Below are positions 26,503 through 34,384 of a DNA stretch of 36,434 nucleotides, piece after piece. The translations under genes were made by a program, and so were the position numbers. The stretch lies in the NCBI GenBank assembly GCA_016182615.1, contig JACPGF010000099.1, forward strand, positions 1-36,434, read 5' to 3'. The first letter of the stretch is position 1, and each line of letters starts with the position of its first letter. Source of the DNA: Ignavibacteriales bacterium (GTDB lineage: Bacteria; Bacteroidota; Ignavibacteria; Ignavibacteriales; Ignavibacteriaceae). The notes below the pieces were generated by a model. It was given only the letters and a program-made list of their open reading frames with translations, ran no database searches and was not told where the DNA came from.

Positions 26503-27048
26503 TTAAAATGCTTCTTTTAACGGAGTCAGTGCATCAGCCATTTTATCAATTACTTTAATGGGCACTTTTCTCTGGCCAGCAAGTTTTGTAAAAAACTGAT
26601 CTTCATCTCCTTGTTTAACCACAATCATCATGCTGCTTGCATTGGCAGCCAGTTGGCACAAGTCATCGGACTGCGCACCGCGGCGTGCTTTGCCGCCAAG
26701 GTGCAGCATTACGAGTTTAATTCCTTTGTCTTTTGCGGCTTTAAGAATTAACTTAACTCTTTCAAGTTCCTGTTCACGGCTGATACCAGCAGCCCCCAAA
26801 CCCTTTGAGCTAAAACCGGGGACAATAATAAGTGTCTTGATACCGTTGAGGTCCGATTCTTTTGCGAGATTGACAACTTTAAAATTCAAATTGAGTTTTT
26901 TCATAAGCGTACCCGCTAAACTAACATCTGCGCTCTGTCCGGCTGAAGTAATTAGGATTGGCTGCTCATACTGTCCTCCTGATCCGGGTGATTTTGCATA
27001 CGTGGTTACGAACAATAACATGAAAACAAATAAAGAGAGATTTTTCAC
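26503..27048 (-). CDS. DUF6305 family exported protein
   Basis: A 181-residue protein with a signal peptide (LSLFVFMLLFVTTYA, residues 4-18). The start is GTG at 27048. The mature part begins EQPILITSAGQSADVSLAGTL and continues with VVPGFSSKGLGAAGISREQE, KLVMLHLGGKARRGAQSDD and VVKQGDEDQFFTKLA, blocks I recognise as DUF6305 (GQS..D, S-S-KGLGAAG, H-x-GG-x-RRG-x-SD). No biochemical function is known to me. The alternating alpha/beta pattern looks like a Rossmann-like periplasmic domain. It lies between the M14-like hydrolase (17-base gap) and the formylglutamate-type hydrolase, so it probably serves the same pathway; a periplasmic ligand-binding helper for the TRAP-type permease is one possibility. 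Confidence 0.8.
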   Translation of the reverse strand: MKNLSLFVFMLLFVTTYAKSPGSGGQYEQPILITSAGQSADVSLAGTLMKKLNLNFKVVNLAKESDLNGIKTLIIVPGFSSKGLGAAGISREQELERVKLILKAAKDKGIKLVMLHLGGKARRGAQSDDLCQLAANASSMMIVVKQGDEDQFFTKLAGQRKVPIKVIDKMADALTPLKEAF

Positions 27049-27065
27049 TAGTGTATTCTTTCGTT

Positions 27066-28187
27066 TTATTTTAGAAAATTTCCAATTCCTTTTGTGTTTA
27101 TATCATCATAGGAAGGAATATTTGAGAAATATATTTTTTTGTCAGGAAACGTTTCATTATATGCAGTAAGAATTGCCTGTATCCCTGCGATATGCCTTGC
27201 CACCCTGACTTTTAATGGATAGCCGTTGGCCGAATCATAAGTAATTCTGAACTTGGCAGATTTGACCGCTTGTGCATAAAACTTATCGACTCCGCCGGTC
27301 ACTAATTCTGCATTGGTTTTCCCACGAAGCCTGCCCTGTATCGGGTTACTGGTTTCCATTAAAAACGGCTGAACGGATGAACTGTCGCCCCATTCTCTGT
27401 GGCTTAATCCATGAAAATTTTTCGGTGAAATTTCAAGGGCATACGTAAGAGAATTCAATTCAAGTTCAAGGATAGCAGAAGCGCCAATATCCTTGCACCT
27501 TTCATGGGTAATAATTGCATTTATAATAGGTATTTCCGGTGCGGCTTCGTGTAAATCAAAAGCAACATCAACATGTTCTTTTTTAATCAGTTCGAGTATA
27601 GCGTAACCGGCCTGCTCTGAGAAATTACCGTCAATCCTGCCGGGATACGAGCGGTTCAGGTTTCTTGTTTCAAATCCCGAAAGGCTTTGCCCGCTTGGGT
27701 AATGCATATAAACAAGAGGGTCTGGCCATTGGTCTAAAGGATTCGATACTCTGGAACCGAAACGGAATTTTCTTGTGCCATTTGTTGTTTTGATTGTATA
27801 AAAATCCGGTAACCCTTCCAATGGGTCGGTGCAGGTAAAACCGCTGCCGCAGGCTTGGGGGATGATGATAAATTTACCGGAATCAACTGTTATGTTTTCT
27901 GTTAACAGCAGCGCAGCCATAAAGCCTGCTGCCTCGTTAGGATGTGTGCCGCCTAAAACAAGTACCGTTGCGCCCGGCCGTTTACTGTCAAAATAGTAAA
28001 CCGGAGTATCAGCCGAAGTGCCTTTTAATGAGGGGCAGTACTCGGACAGGCTGCTTTTTTTTGTGGCAGCATCAGAAGGGTGAACAATGTCTGCCGTGTA
28101 CATCCGGAGAAAATCAGCCGATGCAATGCCGGTTAAGGTTACCACGGACAACAAAAGAAAAATGGCAACTAAAACATGTCTCTTCAT
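27066..28187 (-). CDS. Exported zinc hydrolase, succinylglutamate desuccinylase/aspartoacylase (M14-like) type
   Basis: A 373-residue protein with a signal segment (VAIFLLLSVVTLTGIASA, residues 7-24). Zinc ligands of the AstE/AspA-M14 fold are present: GGTHPNE (H82, E85) and FDLHEA (H213). The substrate-carboxylate NR motif is also there: TRNLNRSYPG (N178-R179). A C-terminal SNPIQGRLRGKTNAELV block follows. Cytoplasmic AstE and AspA release glutamate or aspartate from N-acyl forms; an exported member among PGA genes could be a carboxypeptidase or amidase that trims gamma-glutamyl chains. ATG 28187 has an AGGT ribosome-binding site. The 58-base gap to the upstream gene lacks a terminator, so it may be part of the longer operon. 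Enzyme class is fairly sure; the substrate is inferred. Confidence 0.82.
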   Translation of the reverse strand: MKRHVLVAIFLLLSVVTLTGIASADFLRMYTADIVHPSDAATKKSSLSEYCPSLKGTSADTPVYYFDSKRPGATVLVLGGTHPNEAAGFMAALLLTENITVDSGKFIIIPQACGSGFTCTDPLEGLPDFYTIKTTNGTRKFRFGSRVSNPLDQWPDPLVYMHYPSGQSLSGFETRNLNRSYPGRIDGNFSEQAGYAILELIKKEHVDVAFDLHEAAPEIPIINAIITHERCKDIGASAILELELNSLTYALEISPKNFHGLSHREWGDSSSVQPFLMETSNPIQGRLRGKTNAELVTGGVDKFYAQAVKSAKFRITYDSANGYPLKVRVARHIAGIQAILTAYNETFPDKKIYFSNIPSYDDINTKGIGNFLK

Positions 28188-28245
28188 GAGGGTTTTACCT
28201 TACATTCCAATACTAAATTAAACACAATAATTGTATGCACCACAG

Positions 28246-30612
28246 TTATTTAATGAGCATCATTTTTAATTGCTGCACTCTGTCTGCTGTTTTAATGACG
28301 GCAACATAAACACCACTCGGTAAATGGCTGCCATCAAAATGGACAGTATGGTCTCCGGCGGCTACTGTTTGATTAACAACTGTTGCAACTTGTTTGCCGA
28401 GAACATTATAAACCGAGAGATTGACGAATTGTTTTGCCCCTGATGTAAACCGGATAGTTGTTGACGGATTAAACGGATTAGGATAATTCTGGTGAAGAAC
28501 AAAGTCCGCTATTATTCCGGAATTATCTTCTACACCCACATCAACAAGCGTGTCAAGGACAGTGAATACCGAAAGATTGTTTGTTTGGGCTGTTATTCTG
28601 CGTGGGTCTTCAGTATTAACTACTACAGGCGAACCAATCTGCTGCCATTGGCCATTCTCCAAACGCATTACTTTGGCCTTAACAACATTGCTGAATGAAA
28701 GACCGTTATCATCACCTGCGGGCCAGCTTAGAGTAACATTTCTGCCGGACAGGGGCTGTACATCACTGAGTATTGTCCAGTTCCGTGCAATACTGGGTTT
28801 GCCGTAAATAGTTGAAACCGCTGATGTGCCCGATTTTCTTGTCACTGAAACTGAGGTGAGGTTATCAGTACCTGGGGCGAGTTCAAATCCGATTCCGCCG
28901 AAATTATTTTCATTGAGGCCGACATTCCGTTGGGCTTTAACTGTACCCCTTACAGAAGCTGTTCCGGTCTCACCGGTTATTAATGCGCTCTGCCCCAGAT
29001 TGAGTGTAAACGTGGATGTATTTAACGAGCTTGCACCGCTTTCAAAACTGAGGATACCGTTAACAGTTACATCGGAACCTAAGTCAACACCTTTGGTGCT
29101 TGATATACTAAGATTTTGCAGCACAGAGGCTGCGGCCGGAAGTTCAATTCCGGTAGTAACATGTGATATGGTGCTGATGTAGGCGGCATGAACCGTTGCA
29201 TTAAATTGCGGGGCAGCAGTTAATGTGCCGCTCGCTCTGCGAATCGTGGCACCATCCGCAAGATTTAAAACTTTGTCATCGGTACTGCCATTGTTGTCGA
29301 ATGCACCGGCGGATAAGGTGAGAACTCCCGGTATTGTTCTGTTTGCATGAAGCGTTACACCGCCGCTATTGTATATACTAAGATTTTTCGGGCCGTTCAT
29401 TTCAGGGAATTCAACATCTGAACTTGTTTGTGGTGTTGACTGGCCGGGGGCACCGTATTGCAGTACCGCATCGGATCCATAGGTAAGTGTTTTGCCGCCA
29501 AGATTAAGTGCAGCGGTTCCACGCAATGATAAAGTGCCGTTGACGGTTATATCTGCGGATAGAGTTTTAACACCGCCGCCGCTGAAATAAACATTATTGA
29601 ATTGTGTTAATGCAGCTGGCAGCGTTTGGTCTGATGAGCGCGAGAACCGAACAGTACCTTGTGAATAGTTCATACCATTTGCAGGCAGCGGGGTAGTGCT
29701 GGTTGCTGAGTTAAACTCACCGCCTTGTTCAAGAACAATATACGCGCTTGGGTGATAGACTACAGTTGTGGTTGAACTTTGCAGGACACCGCCGTTGTGT
29801 ACGGTAATAACATTCGGGTTAAAATATCCAGCCGTGCCGCCCGTGTTCAGAATAACAAGCCCGCCATCCATTATTTCAATGCTGGAAAAATTCATTCTGT
29901 TTGAGCTTGTGCTGGTTAAAACTGCTTTACCATAAACAGCCATCCTGCCTATTCTGGATGAAACCGTATCGGTAAAGGTACCTTTCCGGATATGAGACGA
30001 GCCGCCAACCATTTGAAAAACACCCTTGCTTTGCACAAGAATTATTCCTTCGGTACCACTGCCACCGATTGTTCTGCTTTCGATATCATCAAGGCTGTCT
30101 AACTCAAAGGTGCCTCTACGTATTTCGAGCGTGTTGGCAAAACTGAAACGCATGTTCTGCCTTCCGGTAGATACTTTGCCGGTGTCTTTATCCACAACCA
30201 TATCAGGGAAACTTGTTGAACTTGCGCTGGTATTCCATCCGCTTAAGGTTTGTTTAAGAGCGTAACCGGTGAAAACAATTTTCGCTCCGGTAACCCATGA
30301 ATTGAATGCTTTATGAGCAGTAGAAAACAAAGTAAAATCGCCATACACTTTTAAAACACTGCCCGCCGTTCCCATTTTTAACTGTGCAGATGTATCTGAG
30401 AATGTAATGCTTTTAGATGCTGCAAGACTGTCATCAATGCTGACAAGATGCCCGGCGGCAATGTTAACATTTGTTCCGGAATCGGGAACAACGCCGCCAA
30501 CCCATGTGGAAGCTGACTGCCACGAGCCGGACTGAGCTGAATTTATCTGGGCATGCAATTGCACAGCCGATAACAACAATAATACTGAAACTACAAGTTT
30601 GATTTGTTTCAT
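28246..30612 (-). CDS. Secreted beta-solenoid surface protein with T9SS sorting domain
   Basis: A 788-residue protein when started at ATG 30612, chosen because AAAGG lies about eight bases upstream and because a signal peptide follows at once (LVVSVLLLLSAVQLHAQ); an ATG at 30633 would add seven residues. The body is a beta-solenoid of short strands (SGSWQSASTWVGGVVPDSGT, LSGWNTSASSTSFPDMVVDKD, LTLSAGAF). The C-terminal domain has QNYPNPFNPSTTIRF, LSVYNVLGKQVATVV and LPSGVYVAVI...MMLIK, a type A T9SS sorting signal. Its solenoid parallels, block by block, the broken gene at 19980-23417. It lies within the PGA turnover series, 25 bases after the racemase stop, so it is probably a co-expressed surface component. 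No catalytic motif seen. Confidence 0.87.
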   Translation of the reverse strand: MKQIKLVVSVLLLLSAVQLHAQINSAQSGSWQSASTWVGGVVPDSGTNVNIAAGHLVSIDDSLAASKSITFSDTSAQLKMGTAGSVLKVYGDFTLFSTAHKAFNSWVTGAKIVFTGYALKQTLSGWNTSASSTSFPDMVVDKDTGKVSTGRQNMRFSFANTLEIRRGTFELDSLDDIESRTIGGSGTEGIILVQSKGVFQMVGGSSHIRKGTFTDTVSSRIGRMAVYGKAVLTSTSSNRMNFSSIEIMDGGLVILNTGGTAGYFNPNVITVHNGGVLQSSTTTVVYHPSAYIVLEQGGEFNSATSTTPLPANGMNYSQGTVRFSRSSDQTLPAALTQFNNVYFSGGGVKTLSADITVNGTLSLRGTAALNLGGKTLTYGSDAVLQYGAPGQSTPQTSSDVEFPEMNGPKNLSIYNSGGVTLHANRTIPGVLTLSAGAFDNNGSTDDKVLNLADGATIRRASGTLTAAPQFNATVHAAYISTISHVTTGIELPAAASVLQNLSISSTKGVDLGSDVTVNGILSFESGASSLNTSTFTLNLGQSALITGETGTASVRGTVKAQRNVGLNENNFGGIGFELAPGTDNLTSVSVTRKSGTSAVSTIYGKPSIARNWTILSDVQPLSGRNVTLSWPAGDDNGLSFSNVVKAKVMRLENGQWQQIGSPVVVNTEDPRRITAQTNNLSVFTVLDTLVDVGVEDNSGIIADFVLHQNYPNPFNPSTTIRFTSGAKQFVNLSVYNVLGKQVATVVNQTVAAGDHTVHFDGSHLPSGVYVAVIKTADRVQQLKMMLIK

Positions 30613-30637
30613 GGAACTACCTTTCATAAGCATTTCT

Positions 30638-31633
30638 TTAGAAAATTCCTTCTAATTGCGTGTACGCTTCAAGCGCTTTATACGCTTTTTGTGACACAGG
30701 AGCAATGAGAGCCCCGATTGCCGACTTCTCTTCTTCTGAAAATTTGGCCTGAGAATATACTGCAATTGATGTGCTGCCAAAACCGGCATGATGAAAATCG
30801 GGGAAACTGAATAATTTTATCATTTCATCATTCGGATTAATTATGGTTGCTGCTTTAAATAAGCCGTTTAATTTATTTTGGAAGAGCGCTTTCGAAAAGC
30901 CGTAATGCGTGCAGCATAGGGCAGCAAAAACTTTTTTTTCAGCGTTGACGGGTTTTGATATATCCTCAAGATAAAACTCGATAAGGCCACTTACCATATC
31001 GCTGCCCGGCGATACTTGTATTTCACTTTCCAAATTAGGGCATGCCTGAGTAATAATACGGTTATCATCAATATTTTTCTTCAGGAGTAATTCTCTATGA
31101 GCACCGGATTGAACCGTGGTTTCGGTACCGAGTATTATGGTGGAAGAACCGGGATGGCTCCTCAGGCTGTCGGTGATGGCTGCTACTCCTAATTCAACAA
31201 CACCGATAACGGGAACTGTGTTTGTCCGTGCAAACGCGGTTATAGGATATACAACGGAGAGCGTGTTGCAGGCAATCAGTATGACATCCGGGTTAAATGA
31301 TTTTTGCATCTTGGAGAGTACAACGGAAAACACATCCGCTTTTGATTGTGCATCAGGCAGTTCATTGTACCTAAAGTTCGAGTTTGGCAGTGCATTGCAG
31401 AATATAATTTGGGCATGTTTGAAATATTTATTTGCTGAAAGGCATGAATCGATTCCGGCTGCAACAGAGTAACCGCCTAAACCCGAATCGGTAACAAGAA
31501 TACGGACTGTATCCCTGCCCTGCAATAATTTTTGCAAATCAGGGATTTGTGCAGTTGTATTTCCGCATAATAGCAGAGACAGCAGAACAACCTGTAAGCT
31601 GCAAAATAACAATGTGCGTGTCTTGTTCTTCAT
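30638..31633 (-). CDS. Exported aspartate/glutamate racemase (MurI-like)
   Basis: A 331-residue protein from ATG 31633; a TTG two codons earlier is possible. A clear signal peptide (LLFCSLQVVLLSLLLCGNTTAQ region, about 8-29) precedes the racemase. Catalytic blocks are intact: VTDSGLGG (D49-S50), IACNTLS with cysteine C122, and LCCTHYGF with cysteine C241 and C-THY residues. These are the two-cysteine bases of cofactor-independent Asp/Glu racemases. Normal MurI is cytoplasmic and feeds peptidoglycan; an exported copy beside GGT and PGA hydrolases would interconvert D- and L-glutamate released from the polymer in the periplasm before uptake. It is preceded by the 48-residue peptide gene (about 17-base gap) and followed by the T9SS gene. 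Confidence 0.85.
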   Translation of the reverse strand: MKNKTRTLLFCSLQVVLLSLLLCGNTTAQIPDLQKLLQGRDTVRILVTDSGLGGYSVAAGIDSCLSANKYFKHAQIIFCNALPNSNFRYNELPDAQSKADVFSVVLSKMQKSFNPDVILIACNTLSVVYPITAFARTNTVPVIGVVELGVAAITDSLRSHPGSSTIILGTETTVQSGAHRELLLKKNIDDNRIITQACPNLESEIQVSPGSDMVSGLIEFYLEDISKPVNAEKKVFAALCCTHYGFSKALFQNKLNGLFKAATIINPNDEMIKLFSFPDFHHAGFGSTSIAVYSQAKFSEEEKSAIGALIAPVSQKAYKALEAYTQLEGIF

Positions 31634-31650
31634 CTTCAACTTTAGTTCAA

Positions 31651-31797
31651 TTATTTAATTAAAAATGCTCTCAGGAGCAGTGGAAACAGCAACAGGGCAT
31701 ACGAGAGCTGAACGCGCCAGTTTTGTTCTGTAAACAACTGCCGTATGGTATAAATTAACAGTACAACAACAATTCCGATATACAAATAAAATAGCAT
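31651..31797 (-). CDS. 48-residue two-helix membrane peptide between racemase and permease
   Basis: A small ORF starting MLFYLYIGIVVVLLIYTIRQ and ending LLFPLLLRAFLIK. It has a good ribosome-binding site (CCGGAG at about 31806-31811 on the minus strand) overlapping the end of the permease gene, a 14-base gap to that gene and a 17-base gap to the racemase, so it fits an operon exactly. Two hydrophobic segments (about 3-16 and 31-46) are joined by a short polar turn TEQNWR. TRAP permeases need a small DctQ subunit (about 160 residues, four helices); none is seen, and this peptide may be a reduced or unrelated accessory subunit. The start, spacing and composition support a real gene; the function is unknown. 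Confidence 0.65.
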   Translation of the reverse strand: MLFYLYIGIVVVLLIYTIRQLFTEQNWRVQLSYALLLFPLLLRAFLIK

Positions 31798-31811
31798 TGG
31801 TTATCTCCGGT

Positions 31812-33077
31812 TTATAAAAAAGCACCAATTTCACGTGCATACATTATCATTAAAACACCGATGGTTAACGTGAGTATGATTGGTACGGCGCAATATTTTA
31901 ATATGGTGAAGTTGTTTTTTTCACCAACGATTTGTCCCGCGAAAATTGGCAGTAACAACGGGGGCGGCATCAAATCACCAACGCCTGCAATAAGTGTCAG
32001 AGCCGATGTAACCACGATTTCGTTTGTGCCAAGGAATGCATACACGAGCGGAACGCCAAACACTGATGATGCGGTGAAAGCCGAACCAAATGCAGGCATA
32101 ATTATCGCTATGGCAGGGTAGAGCAAACCTTGGGGTAAATCGAGCAGGGAGGTTGCAATAAATCCCCTTACACCGGTTAATGTCATTATTTGCACAAACA
32201 TACCAACACCAACAAGAATGGCAAGTATCGGGAGTGAATCGTGCAATGCTTCTTTAATCATTTTATCAAGCTTAAATTTTTCGCCTGTCCCAAAGCCGAG
32301 TAATGCGCCAATGAGAAAAATAAGCGGTATGCCGATATCAGGAATATATTTGGCTAATACGCGCGTGGCAATCATCATACCAATAACAAACAGAATGGGG
32401 ATAAACATCTTATACCCGTATTTCGGTAAAACAGTCGGCGGCAATTTTGCAAGTACCTGAGCTATATCAAACTTACGCAAATAACGGATACGGAAATAAA
32501 GGGCAGTAATAATAGCCGCGGGAAATGTCGCGAGAATCAATGGCTTTTCAAAACCGATATAGGGCATATCAACCCCGCCGCCGATTATCATAACGGGTAA
32601 ATTTATCGGAGGGGCTATCATGCCAAAAACTGCGGACATTGCAAGCAACGCGCCAACCGCAGGAATGGGCATCCCCATTGCCAACAGTGCAGGGGCAACC
32701 AAGGCGCCGGTTGTTAAAATACAGGTCGAGGAAATTCCCGTAAGCATACCGGGGAACATGATAAAAAATACCATGAGGATTATCAGCAGTGTCGGGTATT
32801 TATGCATCCGGGTAATAATTGCAAAATTAATAGATGCAAGTGCGCCGGTGGCATTAACAACTTTCATAAAAACCATTGCAGTAAATACGATAAGAATGGG
32901 GTCTAAAAATGCAATACTGCCTTCGACAAGATGCCTGATTGGTATTCCTTCCCCGCCCGCAATTGCGCCAAGCAGTGCGCTTAAGGCAAGGGCAACACCC
33001 GAGGGGAGTTTAAGAACAAAAACTCCCGCGGCAAAAGTTACTAACAATACAATCAGGACAAGCAATTCATTCGACAT
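31812..33077 (-). CDS. TRAP-type transporter large permease (DctM-like)
   Basis: A 421-residue inner-membrane protein with about 11-12 hydrophobic helices. It carries the DctM/ion-transporter superfamily blocks: ITRMHKYPTLLIILMVFFIMFPG, with GMLTGISSTCILTTGALVAPAL; FGMIAPPINLPVMIIGGG; and GVGDLMPPPLLLPIFAGQIVG. DctM proteins take up dicarboxylates or other organic acids using a sodium or proton gradient. No DctP binding protein or normal DctQ is adjacent; the DUF6305 protein and the 48-residue peptide are candidates for those roles. The genes around it encode glutamyl-bond hydrolases and a racemase, so glutamate or small gamma-glutamyl peptides are the likely cargo (inference). ATG 33077 has GGAA just upstream; the previous stop is 11 bases away. 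Confidence 0.85.
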   Translation of the reverse strand: MSNELLVLIVLLVTFAAGVFVLKLPSGVALALSALLGAIAGGEGIPIRHLVEGSIAFLDPILIVFTAMVFMKVVNATGALASINFAIITRMHKYPTLLIILMVFFIMFPGMLTGISSTCILTTGALVAPALLAMGMPIPAVGALLAMSAVFGMIAPPINLPVMIIGGGVDMPYIGFEKPLILATFPAAIITALYFRIRYLRKFDIAQVLAKLPPTVLPKYGYKMFIPILFVIGMMIATRVLAKYIPDIGIPLIFLIGALLGFGTGEKFKLDKMIKEALHDSLPILAILVGVGMFVQIMTLTGVRGFIATSLLDLPQGLLYPAIAIIMPAFGSAFTASSVFGVPLVYAFLGTNEIVVTSALTLIAGVGDLMPPPLLLPIFAGQIVGEKNNFTILKYCAVPIILTLTIGVLMIMYAREIGAFL

Positions 33078-33088
33078 AGAGTGTTCCG

Positions 33089-34372
33089 TTAGAAAGAAAT
33101 CTGAAAATCGAGCATGTAACGGTTCAGCCCTACTCTGTCTTCGGTTGAACTGATTGAGCCGCCATTATTGACATCAAAATCCTTGTCTTTGGGAACGACC
33201 CGGCCATACCTGAATTGCATTTGCGTGCTTGAAGTGAAATTGTAATAAACTTTTATTGCCCATTCATCGTCCATCGTGTTGTAGCCGTCATTGTTAATAT
33301 ACTCGTTAACATTGGTATATTGGAATTGCACACGGACTTTTGGCAGCATGTACGGAATAAAATAAAGACGTGAATACCAAATTTTACAGCCTTCAAGATT
33401 TCTGTTTGCATGCGGCTGATCGCCGCCAACCTCGCCATTAACATAACCGGTTCTTTCGCCCCAGAAGAAACTAGGGTAGCGTGGGCTGAATTGTTCAATC
33501 TCAGTTGTGCTTTTATCATCTCCCTGATACGCTGCAAATTTCGATTCAACTTTAATTGATTTGAACGGCCCCCAGCTAAACCTGTAGGCCGCTCCAGCCA
33601 TATAACCGATGCCTGATTTTTCGGCAGTGCCTTCAGCCGTGTGGAATTTTTGATAAGCAAATTCACCAAAGTATTCAAGCCTGCCGCTGAAATAGTTTGA
33701 AGCCAGTCCGCCGCCAAGGGTGTAGCTGTCATTAAAATCACCGCGCGGTTTATCTAAAATATAATAAGCCATCAGATCCTGATTGAAATATTCCGCATCG
33801 GCTTTTATAACATATATCTGATCGCTGCCCGGATCCGGGTAGAGGCCGCTGCTGCTTACATTCTGTCCGGTAATGGCGCCGAAAGCGGTTAAACTGTATA
33901 TATCATAGGCCAAATCCAACCGTGCGCCGTCAAATTTGTCAAGATAATAGTGCGATTCACCAAATGTTAACCCGTTGCCGATTTGAAACTGCTGCCTGCC
34001 GACACGGAGGCGGGTGGCATCGAACAGCAAAAACTCCGGTGTGTTTAATTCTGCAAAGATTTGGCTGATCGCGTAGTGCATGCTTCCCGTGCCGGATATG
34101 TTACGGGTGGGTGAATTAGGATTATCCGTAACGGTCAGCAGCTCAGCGTTAAAATTAATAATATCGGATGCCCGGACAGTGGTATGCAACCTGCCAAATA
34201 ATCGCATGTAGTTTTCTTTTCCGCGGTTATCCATCGCGTCAGTAAACACATCACTGTACCAACGGAGGCGGAAATCGCCATCAACTTTTAATTGTGCAAA
34301 TGTTTCTGCCGTGCAAAGTAATGTTATTAATACAAATAAATTAAAACGTGCTGTATTCATAAAAGTTTTCAT
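33089..34372 (-). CDS. Outer-membrane beta-barrel protein (porin-like)
   Basis: A 427-residue protein with a signal peptide (FNLFVLITLLCTAETFAQ, about 9-26) and then alternating amphipathic strands rich in Tyr, Phe and Gly to the end: DGDFRLRWYSDVF, MRLFGRLHTTVRA, LFDATRLRVGRQQFQIGNG, YLDKFDGARLDLAY, IKVYYNFTSSTQMQFRYGRV. It ends MLDFQISF with a terminal Phe, the signal for outer-membrane insertion. The R-x-GRQ and LDGARLDL-like blocks resemble alginate-export/porin-type barrels of this group. It lies in the PGA series between the lipoprotein (12-base gap) and the permease (11-base gap), so it is a natural candidate for the outer-membrane channel for the released glutamate or oligomers. Ribosome-binding site AAGGA before ATG 34372. 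Confidence 0.82.
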   Translation of the reverse strand: MKTFMNTARFNLFVLITLLCTAETFAQLKVDGDFRLRWYSDVFTDAMDNRGKENYMRLFGRLHTTVRASDIINFNAELLTVTDNPNSPTRNISGTGSMHYAISQIFAELNTPEFLLFDATRLRVGRQQFQIGNGLTFGESHYYLDKFDGARLDLAYDIYSLTAFGAITGQNVSSSGLYPDPGSDQIYVIKADAEYFNQDLMAYYILDKPRGDFNDSYTLGGGLASNYFSGRLEYFGEFAYQKFHTAEGTAEKSGIGYMAGAAYRFSWGPFKSIKVESKFAAYQGDDKSTTEIEQFSPRYPSFFWGERTGYVNGEVGGDQPHANRNLEGCKIWYSRLYFIPYMLPKVRVQFQYTNVNEYINNDGYNTMDDEWAIKVYYNFTSSTQMQFRYGRVVPKDKDFDVNNGGSISSTEDRVGLNRYMLDFQISF

Positions 34373-34384
34373 ATTTAATTTCCT

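Noticed and set aside
31655-31840. 61-codon minus-strand ORF overlapping the permease end
   Set aside because: It is a shadow of the better-supported 48-residue membrane peptide in another frame (31651-31797), which has its own ribosome-binding site.
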